Source: Gammaproteobacteria bacterium HGW-Gammaproteobacteria-13 (GTDB lineage: Bacteria > Pseudomonadota > Gammaproteobacteria > Pseudomonadales > Pseudomonadaceae). From it: DNA of 64,000 nt. Every line of letters begins with the position of its first letter. Within the stretch, counting starts at the first letter, position 1. The DNA lies in contig PGZH01000011.1 in NCBI GenBank assembly GCA_002840155.1, positions 296,500 through 360,499 on the forward strand, read 5' to 3'. Shown one piece after another: positions 27,330 to 34,504 of the stretch. The notes beneath the pieces are model-generated. The model had not been told where the DNA came from, searched no databases, and saw only the letters and a list, made by a program, of their open reading frames with translations. The translations under genes were made by a program, and so were the position numbers.

Positions 27330-27373
27330 GTGCGCAAGAAGTTGCGCACTTAAATGTGCAACAAGTTGCGCAC
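27330..27373. promoter_or_regulatory. tandem inverted repeats upstream of tssA, candidate T6SS operator
   Basis: Four half-sites of the form TTGCGCAC or its complement lie within 44 bp, 78-121 bp before the tssA start. 27330-27349 is a palindrome with arms GTGCGCAA and TTGCGCAC around GAAG. 27356-27373 repeats it imperfectly, and the inner half-sites also pair with each other. The position suits an enhancer for the cluster's own Sfa activator, but no convincing sigma-54 promoter was found nearby. The remaining DNA, 27253-27329 and 27374-27660, is comparatively AT-rich and holds no gene that I can support. Confidence 0.5.
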
Positions 27374-27671
27374 GTCCTAGTGAGGTGGGCATCCTAGCCC
27401 CATGAAGAGTGTCGGACAACCGTTGAAAGTGTGAAATATGTAACAGTGAGCGATATTCGACGATTAATAACTGGAACGATAGTTCCTAAAAATTGTGAGT
27501 ATTTCGTCACAATAAGACGGGTCTGAAAAGTTATGTAGGGATATGGCTCTATATATGTAAGTAATTGCTTACTGGCAAATTAGTGGCACGTCACAAAAGT
27601 TGTCTGGTTGCTGCAAGTTAGTGTGATGCAGTGCAGGTTTTGCCGGATTGGTCTGTGACGGCTGCGCTGCG

Positions 27672-27693
27672 GCCGAGCCCGACCGGGCTCGGC
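27672..27693 (-). terminator. hairpin after the mutarotase gene
   Basis: Perfect 9-bp arms (GCCGAGCCC and GGGCTCGGC) around a 4-nt loop, 28 nt beyond the mutarotase stop. There is no U-tract, so it may act as an mRNA 3' stabiliser or a weak terminator. Confidence 0.45.
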
Positions 27694-27720
27694 GCGGGGA
27701 AGGGATGAACCGTTGGTCGG

Positions 27721-28626
27721 TTAAGCGCTGCTGGGTTCAGCCCAGAGGCTCACATCGAGCTGGTGCTGCTCACCCGCCGCCAGCACGCGGATGTCGTCCA
27801 GCACATTGGCGTGTTCGATACACAGCATGCCGGGCCAGGCGTCGGCGGCGAATTGTGAGAGGCGTTGCGCCTTGTCGGTCCAGGGGTTCCACAGCACGGC
27901 CGAATTCGAGCCACTGCTGTGCAGCTGGATGCGCCGCCGCCAGGCACGGTCGAGGATGCTCAGCTGCGCCGGGGTATCGAGGTAGATACGGTCGGTCTCG
28001 CCGCTGAACTGCAGTAGGCCGTCCTGCTGGCGTTGCTGCCAGTCTTCCAGGGTTTCGATATAGCGGCAGCCGTGCAGGCCTTCGACTGCGACGTGGCGGA
28101 TATCACTGACGGCAAAATAGCTGTGCAGCGCCTGGCTGATCGCCAGCGGCGTGTCGTCCAGGTTGCGGCTGCTTAGCTGGATATGCAGGCGCTCATCCAG
28201 GCGAATGCTCAAGCGCAGTTCGGCGGCGTGGGGCCAGTCGGCCAGGGGCTGGCTGGCGCTGTTGTAGATGAACTCCAGGTGGATGCCGTCATCGCGGCTG
28301 TCGATGCCTTGCAGCTGCCAGTCGAGGTTGCGCACCAGGCCGTGGGCGGGCGCAGCGGCAGGCTGTAGATGCATGGCCTGCACTGCCGGCGGGTTGCGTT
28401 GCAGGCTGCCGAACCAGGGCCAGCACACCGGCACGCCGCCGCGCACGCCCTGACCGCGCTTGTAGGCCGCTTGCTCGCTGAGCCAGATCAGCGGCGGTTG
28501 ATCATCCGCCTGGTAGCTGAGGATTTGCGCGCCTTGCTGGCTGATCAGTAGTTCATAGGCGCCATAGCGCGCGCGCCAGCAGGTCAGCTCGTCCAGTTCA
28601 AGGCGTTCAACATGGGATCTGGCCAT
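27721..28626 (-). CDS. D-hexose-6-phosphate mutarotase (YeaD-like aldose epimerase)
   Basis: The 301-aa protein belongs to the galactose-mutarotase fold and most closely to the YeaD group, which interconverts the anomers of glucose-6-phosphate. Visible features are GGVPVCWPWFG (about 83-93), the active-site HG of AHGLVRNLDW (about 114-123), QALHSYFAVSD (about 185-195) and the C-terminal MLCIEHANV with the catalytic Glu. It is cytoplasmic. It stands alone between the T6SS promoter region and the TRAP transporter and does not look functionally tied to either. Confidence 0.9.
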   Translation of the reverse strand: MARSHVERLELDELTCWRARYGAYELLISQQGAQILSYQADDQPPLIWLSEQAAYKRGQGVRGGVPVCWPWFGSLQRNPPAVQAMHLQPAAAPAHGLVRNLDWQLQGIDSRDDGIHLEFIYNSASQPLADWPHAAELRLSIRLDERLHIQLSSRNLDDTPLAISQALHSYFAVSDIRHVAVEGLHGCRYIETLEDWQQRQQDGLLQFSGETDRIYLDTPAQLSILDRAWRRRIQLHSSGSNSAVLWNPWTDKAQRLSQFAADAWPGMLCIEHANVLDDIRVLAAGEQHQLDVSLWAEPSSA

Positions 28627-28686
28627 CGGCGTACTCGTAGAAGGAAGAATAAAGAAGGCTATTGGAGCCCAGCTTGCGCGCAGAAA

Positions 28687-28713
28687 GCAAAACGCCCGTC
28701 AGGGACGGGCGTT
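28687..28713 (-). terminator. Rho-independent terminator of the TRAP permease genes
   Basis: 10-bp arms (AACGCCCGTC and GACGGGCGTT) with a 3-nt loop, followed on the minus strand by TTTTGC, 19 nt past the large-permease stop. It separates the transporter genes from the mutarotase gene. Confidence 0.85.
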
Positions 28714-28731
28714 CTGTGGCTGGAGCCAGGC

Positions 28732-30108
28732 TTACTTGCCGTAAACCTGCTCCGGCAACCAGGTGATCAGCCCCGGGAACTGGTAGGCAATCACCAGCAG
28801 CAGGATCTGGATCAGGATAAACGGCACCACGCCTTTATAGATGGTGCTGGTAGGCACCGACGCCGGGGTGACCCCGCGCAGGTAGAACAGCGCGAAGCCA
28901 AACGGCGGGGTGAGGAAGGAGGTCTGCAGGTTCAGCGCGATCATCACGCCCAGCCACACCGGGTCCAATCCCATGGCCAGCAATACCGGGCCGACAATCG
29001 GCACCACCACGAAGGTGATCTCGATAAAGTCGAGGATAAAGCCGAGCAGGAAGATCACCACCATCACCAGGAAGAACGCGCCAAGCACGCCGCCGGGCAA
29101 CTGGGCAAAGATGTCCTCGATCATCGCTTCGCCGCCAAAGCCGCGGAACACCAGGGAGAACAGCGAGGCGCCGATCAGGATGAGGAACACCATGGCGCTG
29201 ATTTCGGTGGTGCCGTAGGCCACTTGGCGCAGCTGGCCGAAGTTCAGCTTGCCCTTGTAGAAGGCCAGCAGCATCGCGCCGAGGGCGCCGAGTGCAGCGG
29301 CTTCGGTCGGGGTGGCGTAGCCGGCGAGGATCGAGCCGAGTACCGCGCCGATCAACAGCAGCGGCGGCACCAGGGCGTTGATCAGCTTGCCCCATTCGAT
29401 TGGGCCCAGCTCTTCCTGCGGCAGGGCCGGCAGTTTCTTCGGTTGCAGGATCGCCACGCCGATGATGTAGAGGATATACATGCCCACCAGCATCAAACCG
29501 GGGATCAGCGCACCGACGAACAGGTCACCGACCGAGACGGTCTTCGGCGAGAAGATGCCCATCTTCAGCTGCGCCTGTTGGTAGGCGCTGGACATCACGT
29601 CGCCCAGCAGCACCAGCACGATGGACGGCGGGATGATCTGCCCCAAGGTGCCGGTGGCGGCCAGGGTGCCGGTAGCAATCGCCGGGTCATAACCGCGGCG
29701 CAGCATGGTTGGCAGGGCCAGCAGGCCCATGGTCACCACGGTGGCACCAACGATACCGGTGGATGCCGCCAGCAGCGCGCCGACCACACACACGGAAATC
29801 GCCAGGCCGCCGCGCAGGGTGCCGAACAGCCGCGACATGGATTCGAGCAGGTCTTCGGCAACCCTGGACTTCTCCAGCATCACCCCCATAAACACGAACA
29901 GCGGCACCGCCAGCATGGTCTGGTTGTTCATGATGCCGAACAGGCGGTTGGGCAGGGCGCTCAGGTAGCCGCCATCGAAGGTGCCGGTGAGGATGCCAAT
30001 GCCGGCAAACAGCAGCGATACACCGCCCAGGGTGAAGGCCACCGGGTAGCCGGCCATCAGGGCCGCGCAGATGCTGATAAACAGCAGAATCGCCATCAAC
30101 TCAGCCAT
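28732..30108 (-). CDS. TRAP transporter large permease (DctM family)
   Basis: This is the large membrane subunit of a tripartite ATP-independent periplasmic transporter, which uses an ion gradient to take up organic acids caught by the binding protein. The 458-aa product is almost entirely hydrophobic, with about a dozen helices and the DctM signatures GYPVAFTLGG (about 20-29) and IIPPSIVLVLLGDVMSSAY. Its start overlaps the small-permease gene by 8 nt. A terminator follows. The substrate is most likely a 2-oxo or C4 acid, judged from the binding protein. Confidence 0.95.
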   Translation of the reverse strand: MAELMAILLFISICAALMAGYPVAFTLGGVSLLFAGIGILTGTFDGGYLSALPNRLFGIMNNQTMLAVPLFVFMGVMLEKSRVAEDLLESMSRLFGTLRGGLAISVCVVGALLAASTGIVGATVVTMGLLALPTMLRRGYDPAIATGTLAATGTLGQIIPPSIVLVLLGDVMSSAYQQAQLKMGIFSPKTVSVGDLFVGALIPGLMLVGMYILYIIGVAILQPKKLPALPQEELGPIEWGKLINALVPPLLLIGAVLGSILAGYATPTEAAALGALGAMLLAFYKGKLNFGQLRQVAYGTTEISAMVFLILIGASLFSLVFRGFGGEAMIEDIFAQLPGGVLGAFFLVMVVIFLLGFILDFIEITFVVVPIVGPVLLAMGLDPVWLGVMIALNLQTSFLTPPFGFALFYLRGVTPASVPTSTIYKGVVPFILIQILLLVIAYQFPGLITWLPEQVYGK

Positions 30109-30646
30109 GCTTCACCTCCACGGCTGGCATGCGGCCGGTGAGGATATTGGCGAATTTGATCAAGTCGGAGATTCCTTGTAATACCAGGCTGACCACCAGC
30201 ACCAGGATGATGCTCTTCTGCAGGTAGACGAATTTCAGCCCGCCGGACTCGCTGGAACCTTCCAGGGTCGACCAGGAATTACTCACGTAATCCCAGCTGG
30301 CCCAACCGAGGAACAGGCACACCGGCAGCAGAAATAGCAGGGTGCCGAGGCTGTCGACCAGGGCTTTACGTTTGGCGCTGAACTTCTGGTAGAAGATGTC
30401 GACGCGCACATGGCCGTTGCATTGCAACACCCAGGCGGCGGCGCCCATAAATACCAGGGCGTGGCTGTACAGCACGGCTTCCTGCAGGGCGGTGGCGCCG
30501 ATGCCGAAACCGTAACGCAGGACCACCACGATGGCGGTGCCAAGCACCAGAAACAGGGTCAGCCAGGCGCAGGCCTTGCCGAAATGGGCGTTGAATGAAT
30601 CGATCAGACGGGCAAGGCCGAGCAGCAGAGGAGGTTTATCGGACAT
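30101..30646 (-). CDS. TRAP transporter small permease (DctQ family)
   Basis: The 181-aa small permease has four predicted helices (about 27-47, 60-77, 95-118 and 145-165). A conserved DctQ loop reads VRVDIFYQKFS after the second helix. It partners DctM in the membrane. Its start lies 196 bp from the divergently transcribed binding-protein gene, so the two units share an intergenic control region. Confidence 0.94.
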   Translation of the reverse strand: MSDKPPLLLGLARLIDSFNAHFGKACAWLTLFLVLGTAIVVVLRYGFGIGATALQEAVLYSHALVFMGAAAWVLQCNGHVRVDIFYQKFSAKRKALVDSLGTLLFLLPVCLFLGWASWDYVSNSWSTLEGSSESGGLKFVYLQKSIILVLVVSLVLQGISDLIKFANILTGRMPAVEVKHG

Positions 30647-30727
30647 TATGAGTCCTTATGGTTATGGGCTTTGTGGGCAGGCAGGCCGGCGATTCTAGGC
30701 AGGCCTGTACGCGTGCGGCAATGGCAC

Positions 30728-30743
30728 TACAACTTTAGTCGTA
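30728..30743. promoter_or_regulatory. dyad in the divergent TRAP intergenic region
   Basis: TACAAC-TTTA-GTCGTA, with 5 of 6 positions paired, lies 82 nt before the permease start and 100 nt before the binding-protein start. Its midway position suggests one regulator for both transcripts. I recall ACGACTTT-type sites for CrbR/ErdR regulators at carboxylate-use genes of pseudomonads, but this assignment is a guess. No clear -35/-10 pair was identified. Confidence 0.35.
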
Positions 30744-30842
30744 TCCGCTAGGCTTGAGAGTCACTTACCCCTATGTTACTCAGGCGCGGTGGGTCCGCAG
30801 TGATCCTGTGGTCAGACCACTACAACAATAAAGGAGCTTTGC

Positions 30843-31943
30843 ATGAAACGTCGTCAAATTCTCGCAGCAGCAGGCGTAGGCCTTGCAGCCACGGCACTGG
30901 CCGGTTGCAAACAAGAAGCTGAAACCGCTGGTAAGCCCCAAGAAGGCGCGAGCAGCCAAACCTTCAACTGGAAAATGGTCACCTCCTGGCCGAAGAACTT
31001 CCCCGGCGTAGGCGTCGGTGCCGAGCGCTTCGCCAAGCTGGTTGAGGAAATGAGTAACGGCCGCTTGAAGGTCAAGGTCTACGCCGCTGGCGAGCTGGTG
31101 CCGGCGCTGGAAGTATTCGATGCAGTGAGCCGCGGCACCGCCGAAATGGGCCACGGTGCGCCTTACTACTGGAAGGGCAAAGTGCCGGCCGCGCAGTTCT
31201 TCTGCGCCCTGCCGTTTGGCCCCAACGCCCAGGAAATGAATGCCTGGCTGCACAAAGGCGGCGGCATGCAGCTGTGGGAAGAAACCTACAAACCGTTCGG
31301 CGTACTGCCGATGGCCTGCGGCGCGACTGGCGTGCAGACCGCCGGTTGGTTCAACAAGGAAATCAACGGCGTTGATGACTTCAAGGGCCTGAAGATGCGT
31401 ACCCCAGGCCTGGGCGGCGAAGTGCTGACCAAAATGGGCGGCACCGTGGTCAACATGCCGGCTGGTGAAATCTTCACCGCGCTGCAAACCGGCGCCATCG
31501 ACGCCACCGAGTGGATCGGCCCATACAACGACCAGGCCCTGGGTCTGCACAAAGCCGCCAAGTACTACTACACCCCGGGCTGGCAAGAGCCGAACGTGAC
31601 CTTCGAACTGGACGTCAACATCAAGGCCTGGGAAACCCTGCCGGCCGATCTGCAGGCCATCGTCCGCGCTGCCGCGCGTGATGTGAACGGCGACATGCTC
31701 GACGACTACAACGCGAAGAACATGGAAGCTTTGGAGCAGCTCAAGGGCGAGGGCGTGGAAGTACGCCGTCTACCGGACGAAGTGCTGGCCAAGCTTAAGG
31801 AAGTGGCCGCCGAAGTGGTCGACGCCAGCGCCGCCGCCGATCCGGTAGCGAGCAAGGTGTGGGCGCAGCAGAAGGCTTATCTGCAGCGTCTGTACGAATA
31901 CGCCGAGCTGAACGAGAAGGACATCTACAACATCCGCGGCTGA
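30843..31943 (+). CDS. TRAP transporter substrate-binding protein (DctP, TakP-like)
   Basis: The 366-aa periplasmic receptor captures the transported acid. The N-terminus MKRRQILAAAGVGLAATALAGC resembles a Tat signal but lacks the twin-Arg FLK core. It ends in a lipobox LAGC, so it may be a lipoprotein rather than a free periplasmic protein. The DctP hallmark FKGLKMRTPG (about 180-189) contains the substrate-clamping Arg. The sequence FNWKMVTSWPKNFPGVG and TALQTGAIDATEWIGPYND resembles the 2-keto-acid-binding TakP group. It is divergent from its permeases, with AAGGAG upstream of the ATG. Confidence 0.93.
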   Translation: MKRRQILAAAGVGLAATALAGCKQEAETAGKPQEGASSQTFNWKMVTSWPKNFPGVGVGAERFAKLVEEMSNGRLKVKVYAAGELVPALEVFDAVSRGTAEMGHGAPYYWKGKVPAAQFFCALPFGPNAQEMNAWLHKGGGMQLWEETYKPFGVLPMACGATGVQTAGWFNKEINGVDDFKGLKMRTPGLGGEVLTKMGGTVVNMPAGEIFTALQTGAIDATEWIGPYNDQALGLHKAAKYYYTPGWQEPNVTFELDVNIKAWETLPADLQAIVRAAARDVNGDMLDDYNAKNMEALEQLKGEGVEVRRLPDEVLAKLKEVAAEVVDASAAADPVASKVWAQQKAYLQRLYEYAELNEKDIYNIRG

Positions 31944-31948
31944 TACTT

Positions 31949-31973
31949 AGCTCGTAGAGCCTGTCTACGAGCT
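31949..31973 (+). terminator. hairpin just after the TRAP binding-protein gene
   Basis: 10-bp perfect arms (AGCTCGTAGA and TCTACGAGCT) with a 5-nt loop start 6 nt after the stop codon. No U-tract follows. It borders an interspersed repeat and may be part of it. Confidence 0.5.
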
Positions 31974-32085
31974 CGCGAGCTAGAGCCAGACAAGGCAAAA
32001 GCAGCCGAGGAAGCGGAGTTTACATGTTGTAAATGAGCATTCCGAGGCTGTTTTTAACGCTGGATGGCCGACGCGCAGCAGATCG
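31974..32085. repeat. interspersed intergenic repeat, copy A
   Basis: About 110 bp that matches, in inverted orientation, the element at 48047-48243. Shared blocks include the CGATCTGCTGCGCGTCGG end, GTTAAAAACAG, ATGCTCATTTACA, GTAAACTCCGCTT and CTAGCTCGCGAG. No ORF is present. It looks like a mobile or recombinogenic repeat family of the genome rather than a gene. Confidence 0.8.
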
Positions 32086-32107
32086 TAAACAGGTTTTTAG
32101 CGCACAG

Positions 32108-32137
32108 CAAAACGCCGGCTCTTGAGCCGGCGTTTTT
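32108..32137. terminator. bidirectional Rho-independent terminator
   Basis: GCCGGCTC-TT-GAGCCGGC with an A-run on the left and a T-run on the right, so it works on both strands. It ends the minus-strand small exported protein gene and any plus-strand read-through from the TRAP gene. Confidence 0.88.
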
Positions 32138-32148
32138 GTTGCTGCAGC

Positions 32149-32421
32149 TTACTTCTTCAGCAGTTGCAGGTAGTCCTTGAGCGACTGCTCGTCGGCGGCT
32201 TTGACGGTCATGCCGTTCGGGCCGGTACCGATTTCGGTGAACTGCTTGGCTGGTTCGCCATGCTCTTTGAAGTCTTTCAGCTCTTGTGAGTCCTCACGGA
32301 ATACCCACAGACGGCCGTCTTCAACTTCAGTGACGAAGCCCGGCTTGTTGAATTCAGATGCAGCAACGGAACCTGCGAACAGGCTGGCCAGCAGCATGGC
32401 GCTCAGGGTTATTTTCTTCAT
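32149..32421 (-). CDS. small exported protein of unknown function
   Basis: The 90-aa product begins at MKKITLSAMLL, with a clear signal peptide cut after SVAAS or nearby. The mature part is about 67 residues and acidic-basic mixed. It has a VEDGRLWVF block and a C-terminal SLKDYLQLLKK, with no Cys and no lipobox. The ATG at 32421 is preferred because the ten codons before it would spoil the signal peptide. It stands alone, with a terminator downstream. A periplasmic location is inferred, and no family function is known to me. Confidence 0.8.
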   Translation of the reverse strand: MKKITLSAMLLASLFAGSVAASEFNKPGFVTEVEDGRLWVFREDSQELKDFKEHGEPAKQFTEIGTGPNGMTVKAADEQSLKDYLQLLKK

Positions 32422-32558
32422 GGCTATTCCTGCGTAGTGGGTTGAGAACAACGCAGAAACTAAAAGCCCGGTATGACGGAAAAGTTACAGATTTGAATAT
32501 ACGCTTTGGCAAATGTATCCGGATTTTTCCGGGCCAAGTGCCAGGGTGCCATCAGCTC

Positions 32559-32643
32559 GTAGGATGGGCGCGGGCCGCGCAGGTGCTAACCCATCAGCGC
32601 AATTGTCATGGGACCACGACTGGTGGGCTGCCGCCCATCCTAC
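32559..32643. repeat. GTAGGATGGG-type inverted repeat, copy 1
   Basis: Terminal inverted arms GTAGGATGGGCG and CGCCCATCCTAC enclose about 60 bp, enough for a long hairpin. The right arm supplies the TAG stop of the thioesterase gene. It belongs to the same family as 42452-42522 and 47031-47102. Confidence 0.8.
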
Positions 32644-33041
32644 CGCCGTGCCGGCACCGGGCGGGTGCGGCCGCTGCCGTCGATGGCGACAAACACGAAC
32701 ACCGCCTCGGTGACCTTGCGCCATTCGCTGGACAGTGGATCGTCGCTCCACACTTCAACCAGCATCTGGATCGAGCTGCGGCCCACTTCCACGGTTTGCG
32801 TATAGAAGGACAGTTGCGCGCCTACCGCTACCGGCACCAGAAAGGCCATGCGGTCGATGGCCACGGTGGCTACACGGCCACCGGCGACTTTGCTGGCCAT
32901 GGCGGTGCCGGCCAGGTCCATCTGCGATACCAGCCAGCCGCCGTAGATATCGCCAAAACCGTTGGTTTCACGCGGCAGCGCGGTGATCTGCAAAGCCAGG
33001 TCGCCTTGCGGGATGGGGTCTTCCTGTTCGAAATCGTGCAT
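32640..33041 (-). CDS. acyl-CoA thioesterase (YciA-like, hotdog fold)
   Basis: The 133-aa hotdog-fold protein hydrolyses acyl-CoA esters to free CoA. The family block NGFGDIYGGWLVSQMDLAG (about 27-45) carries the catalytic Asp and helix start. It is followed by VATVAIDRMAFLVPVAVG and EVWSDDP. It is cytoplasmic and typical in length. The stop codon lies inside the right arm of a GTAGGATGGG-type repeat, so the C-terminus (TRPVPARR) may have been reshaped by repeat insertion. Confidence 0.92.
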   Translation of the reverse strand: MHDFEQEDPIPQGDLALQITALPRETNGFGDIYGGWLVSQMDLAGTAMASKVAGGRVATVAIDRMAFLVPVAVGAQLSFYTQTVEVGRSSIQMLVEVWSDDPLSSEWRKVTEAVFVFVAIDGSGRTRPVPARR

Positions 33042-33266
33042 CGGATAGGCTCGCGGCGCGGTTGTTGTTATTGGCGCGGTGCGGGGCTTGGCGGTGGCGG
33101 CGAGTCAGGCTCTGCGGCTATCGCGGGTCGGCCCAGCAGGCCCGCGGGAGTGCGGGCGCAGCGAGTATAGCGACTCGGCAGTCGCAGGGCGACCATGGCA
33201 CTTGGCCGCCTGGGCCTGGCACCTCGGTTCATCGACTGCAGCAAAACATTGGCTGCGTTCATCTAA

Positions 33267-33295
33267 CTGTCACATTGCTTACATACAGTCGTCAT
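33267..33295 (+). promoter_or_regulatory. Pho box upstream of pstS
   Basis: Three 7-mers at exact 11-bp steps (CTGTCAC, CTTACAT, TCGTCAT) lie 58 bp before the pstS ATG, matching the PhoB-binding direct-repeat pattern. Phosphate-starvation induction is expected. The rest of 33042-33352 contains no gene that I can support. Confidence 0.85.
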
Positions 33296-33352
33296 GCGGC
33301 CTACAGATACTTGGCCCCGTTCAATCCAACACTTGTTTTCCAGGAGTAAGGC

Positions 33353-34324
33353 ATGAAACTTAAGCGTTTGATGGCGGCCATGACTTTTGTCGCCGCTGGC
33401 GTGGCTACCGCCACTGCGGTTGCTGCTGTCGATCCGGCTCTGCCGAGCTACACCAAGACCTCCGGCGTATCGGGCAACCTGTCCAGCGTCGGTTCCGACT
33501 CCCTGGCCAACCTGATGACTCTGTGGGCTGAAGAGTTCAAAAAGGAATACCCGAACGTCAACATCCAGATCCAGGCCGCCGGCTCGAGCACCGCGCCGCC
33601 CGCTCTGACTGAAGGCACCGCCAGCATGGGCCCGATGAGCCGTGCGATGAAGGATGCCGAGATCCAGGCGTTCGAAGAGAAATACGGCTACAAGCCGACT
33701 GCCGTACCGGTGGCCATCGACGCCCTGGCGGTATTCGTACACAAAGACAACCCGATCAAGTCCCTGGACATGGCTCAGGTTGACGCGATCTTCTCCAGCA
33801 CCCGTCTGTGCGGTGGCGCTACCGATATCAAAACCTGGGGCGATGTTGGCCTGACCGGTGAGTGGGCGGCCAAGCCGATCCAGCTGTTCGGTCGTAACTC
33901 GGTATCCGGCACCTACGGTTACTTCAAAGAAGAAGCTCTGTGCAAAGGCGACTTCAAGGCTAACGTCAACGAGCAGCCAGGTTCGGCTTCCGTGGTGCAG
34001 TCGATCTCCAGCACCATCAACGCCATCGGTTACTCGGGCATCGGCTACAAAACTTCCAGCGTGAAGACTGTGCCGCTGTCGAAGAAAGGCGGCGAAGCCT
34101 TTGACGCCAACGAAGAAAACGCCCTGGCTGGCAAGTTCCCGCTGGCTCGCTTCTTCTACGTTTACGTCAACAAGGCGCCGAACAAGCCGCTGAGCCCGCT
34201 GGACGCCGAGTTCGTCAAGCTGGTGCTGTCCAAGCAAGGTCAGGAAGTGGTCGTGAAAGACGGCTACATCCCGCTGCCAAGCAAAGTGGCTGCGAAAACC
34301 CTGAAGGAACTGGGCCTGGAGTAA
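33353..34324 (+). CDS. pstS: phosphate-binding periplasmic protein PstS
   Basis: PstS captures inorganic phosphate for the PstCAB importer. The 323-aa product has a Sec signal peptide ([25 protein letters not shown]). The mature part shows the PBP-like pattern with phosphate-ligand motifs: GSDSLANL, the AGSSTAP turn and [12 protein letters not shown]. Two Cys in the mature part (near 156 and 196) could form a disulfide. A Pho box lies upstream and a hairpin plus a second Pho box downstream, so pstS can be expressed apart from pstCAB. Confidence 0.97.
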   Translation: MKLKRLMAAMTFVAAGVATATAVAAVDPALPSYTKTSGVSGNLSSVGSDSLANLMTLWAEEFKKEYPNVNIQIQAAGSSTAPPALTEGTASMGPMSRAMKDAEIQAFEEKYGYKPTAVPVAIDALAVFVHKDNPIKSLDMAQVDAIFSSTRLCGGATDIKTWGDVGLTGEWAAKPIQLFGRNSVSGTYGYFKEEALCKGDFKANVNEQPGSASVVQSISSTINAIGYSGIGYKTSSVKTVPLSKKGGEAFDANEENALAGKFPLARFFYVYVNKAPNKPLSPLDAEFVKLVLSKQGQEVVVKDGYIPLPSKVAAKTLKELGLE

Positions 34325-34358
34325 TCCTGGTACAGGCAAGGACGCCTAAGTAAGTCGC

Positions 34359-34390
34359 ACGCCCGCCTCCGTTTACGACAGGTGGGCGTT
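34359..34390 (+). terminator. terminator-like hairpin after pstS
   Basis: ACGCCCGCC pairs with GGTGGGCGT (one G-U) around a 12-14 nt loop and is followed by TTGCTTT. It lies 35 nt past the pstS stop and just before the second Pho box. Confidence 0.55.
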
Positions 34391-34393
34391 GCT

Positions 34394-34422
34394 TTGTCAA
34401 AGCGCTGTAACTTTTCTGTCAC
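34394..34422 (+). promoter_or_regulatory. Pho box upstream of pstC
   Basis: TTGTCAA, CTGTAAC and CTGTCAC follow each other at 11-bp steps, 83 bp before pstC. This gives the permease genes their own PhoB-dependent promoter in addition to the one of pstS. Confidence 0.8.
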
Positions 34423-34504
34423 ATAGGGCGGCTAGAGTTAGCGCCTCGTATAGCGACAGAAATCACTATGGCGCGCTCATGGCTGCGCAGAGACGCTCTT
34501 ACCT

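Noticed and set aside
27330-27373. start of a CRISPR-like array
   Set aside because: The repeats are short dyads without regular spacers, and no cas gene is near.
27253-27660. sigma-54 promoter (TGGCAC-N5-TTGC) before tssA
   Set aside because: Only partial TTGC-like -12 elements occur within the TTGCGCAC dyads and the GG of the -24 box is missing. TGGCACG at 27582 points the other way and lacks a -12.
28612-30141. 509-codon plus-strand frame opposite the TRAP permease
   Set aside because: Its translation is almost all His/Gln/Glu/Arg, typical of an antisense shadow. The minus strand encodes a convincing DctM.
30843-30908. classical Tat signal on the TRAP binding protein
   Set aside because: It has RR near the start but no SRRxFLK pattern. 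The LAGC lipobox fits a lipoprotein signal better.
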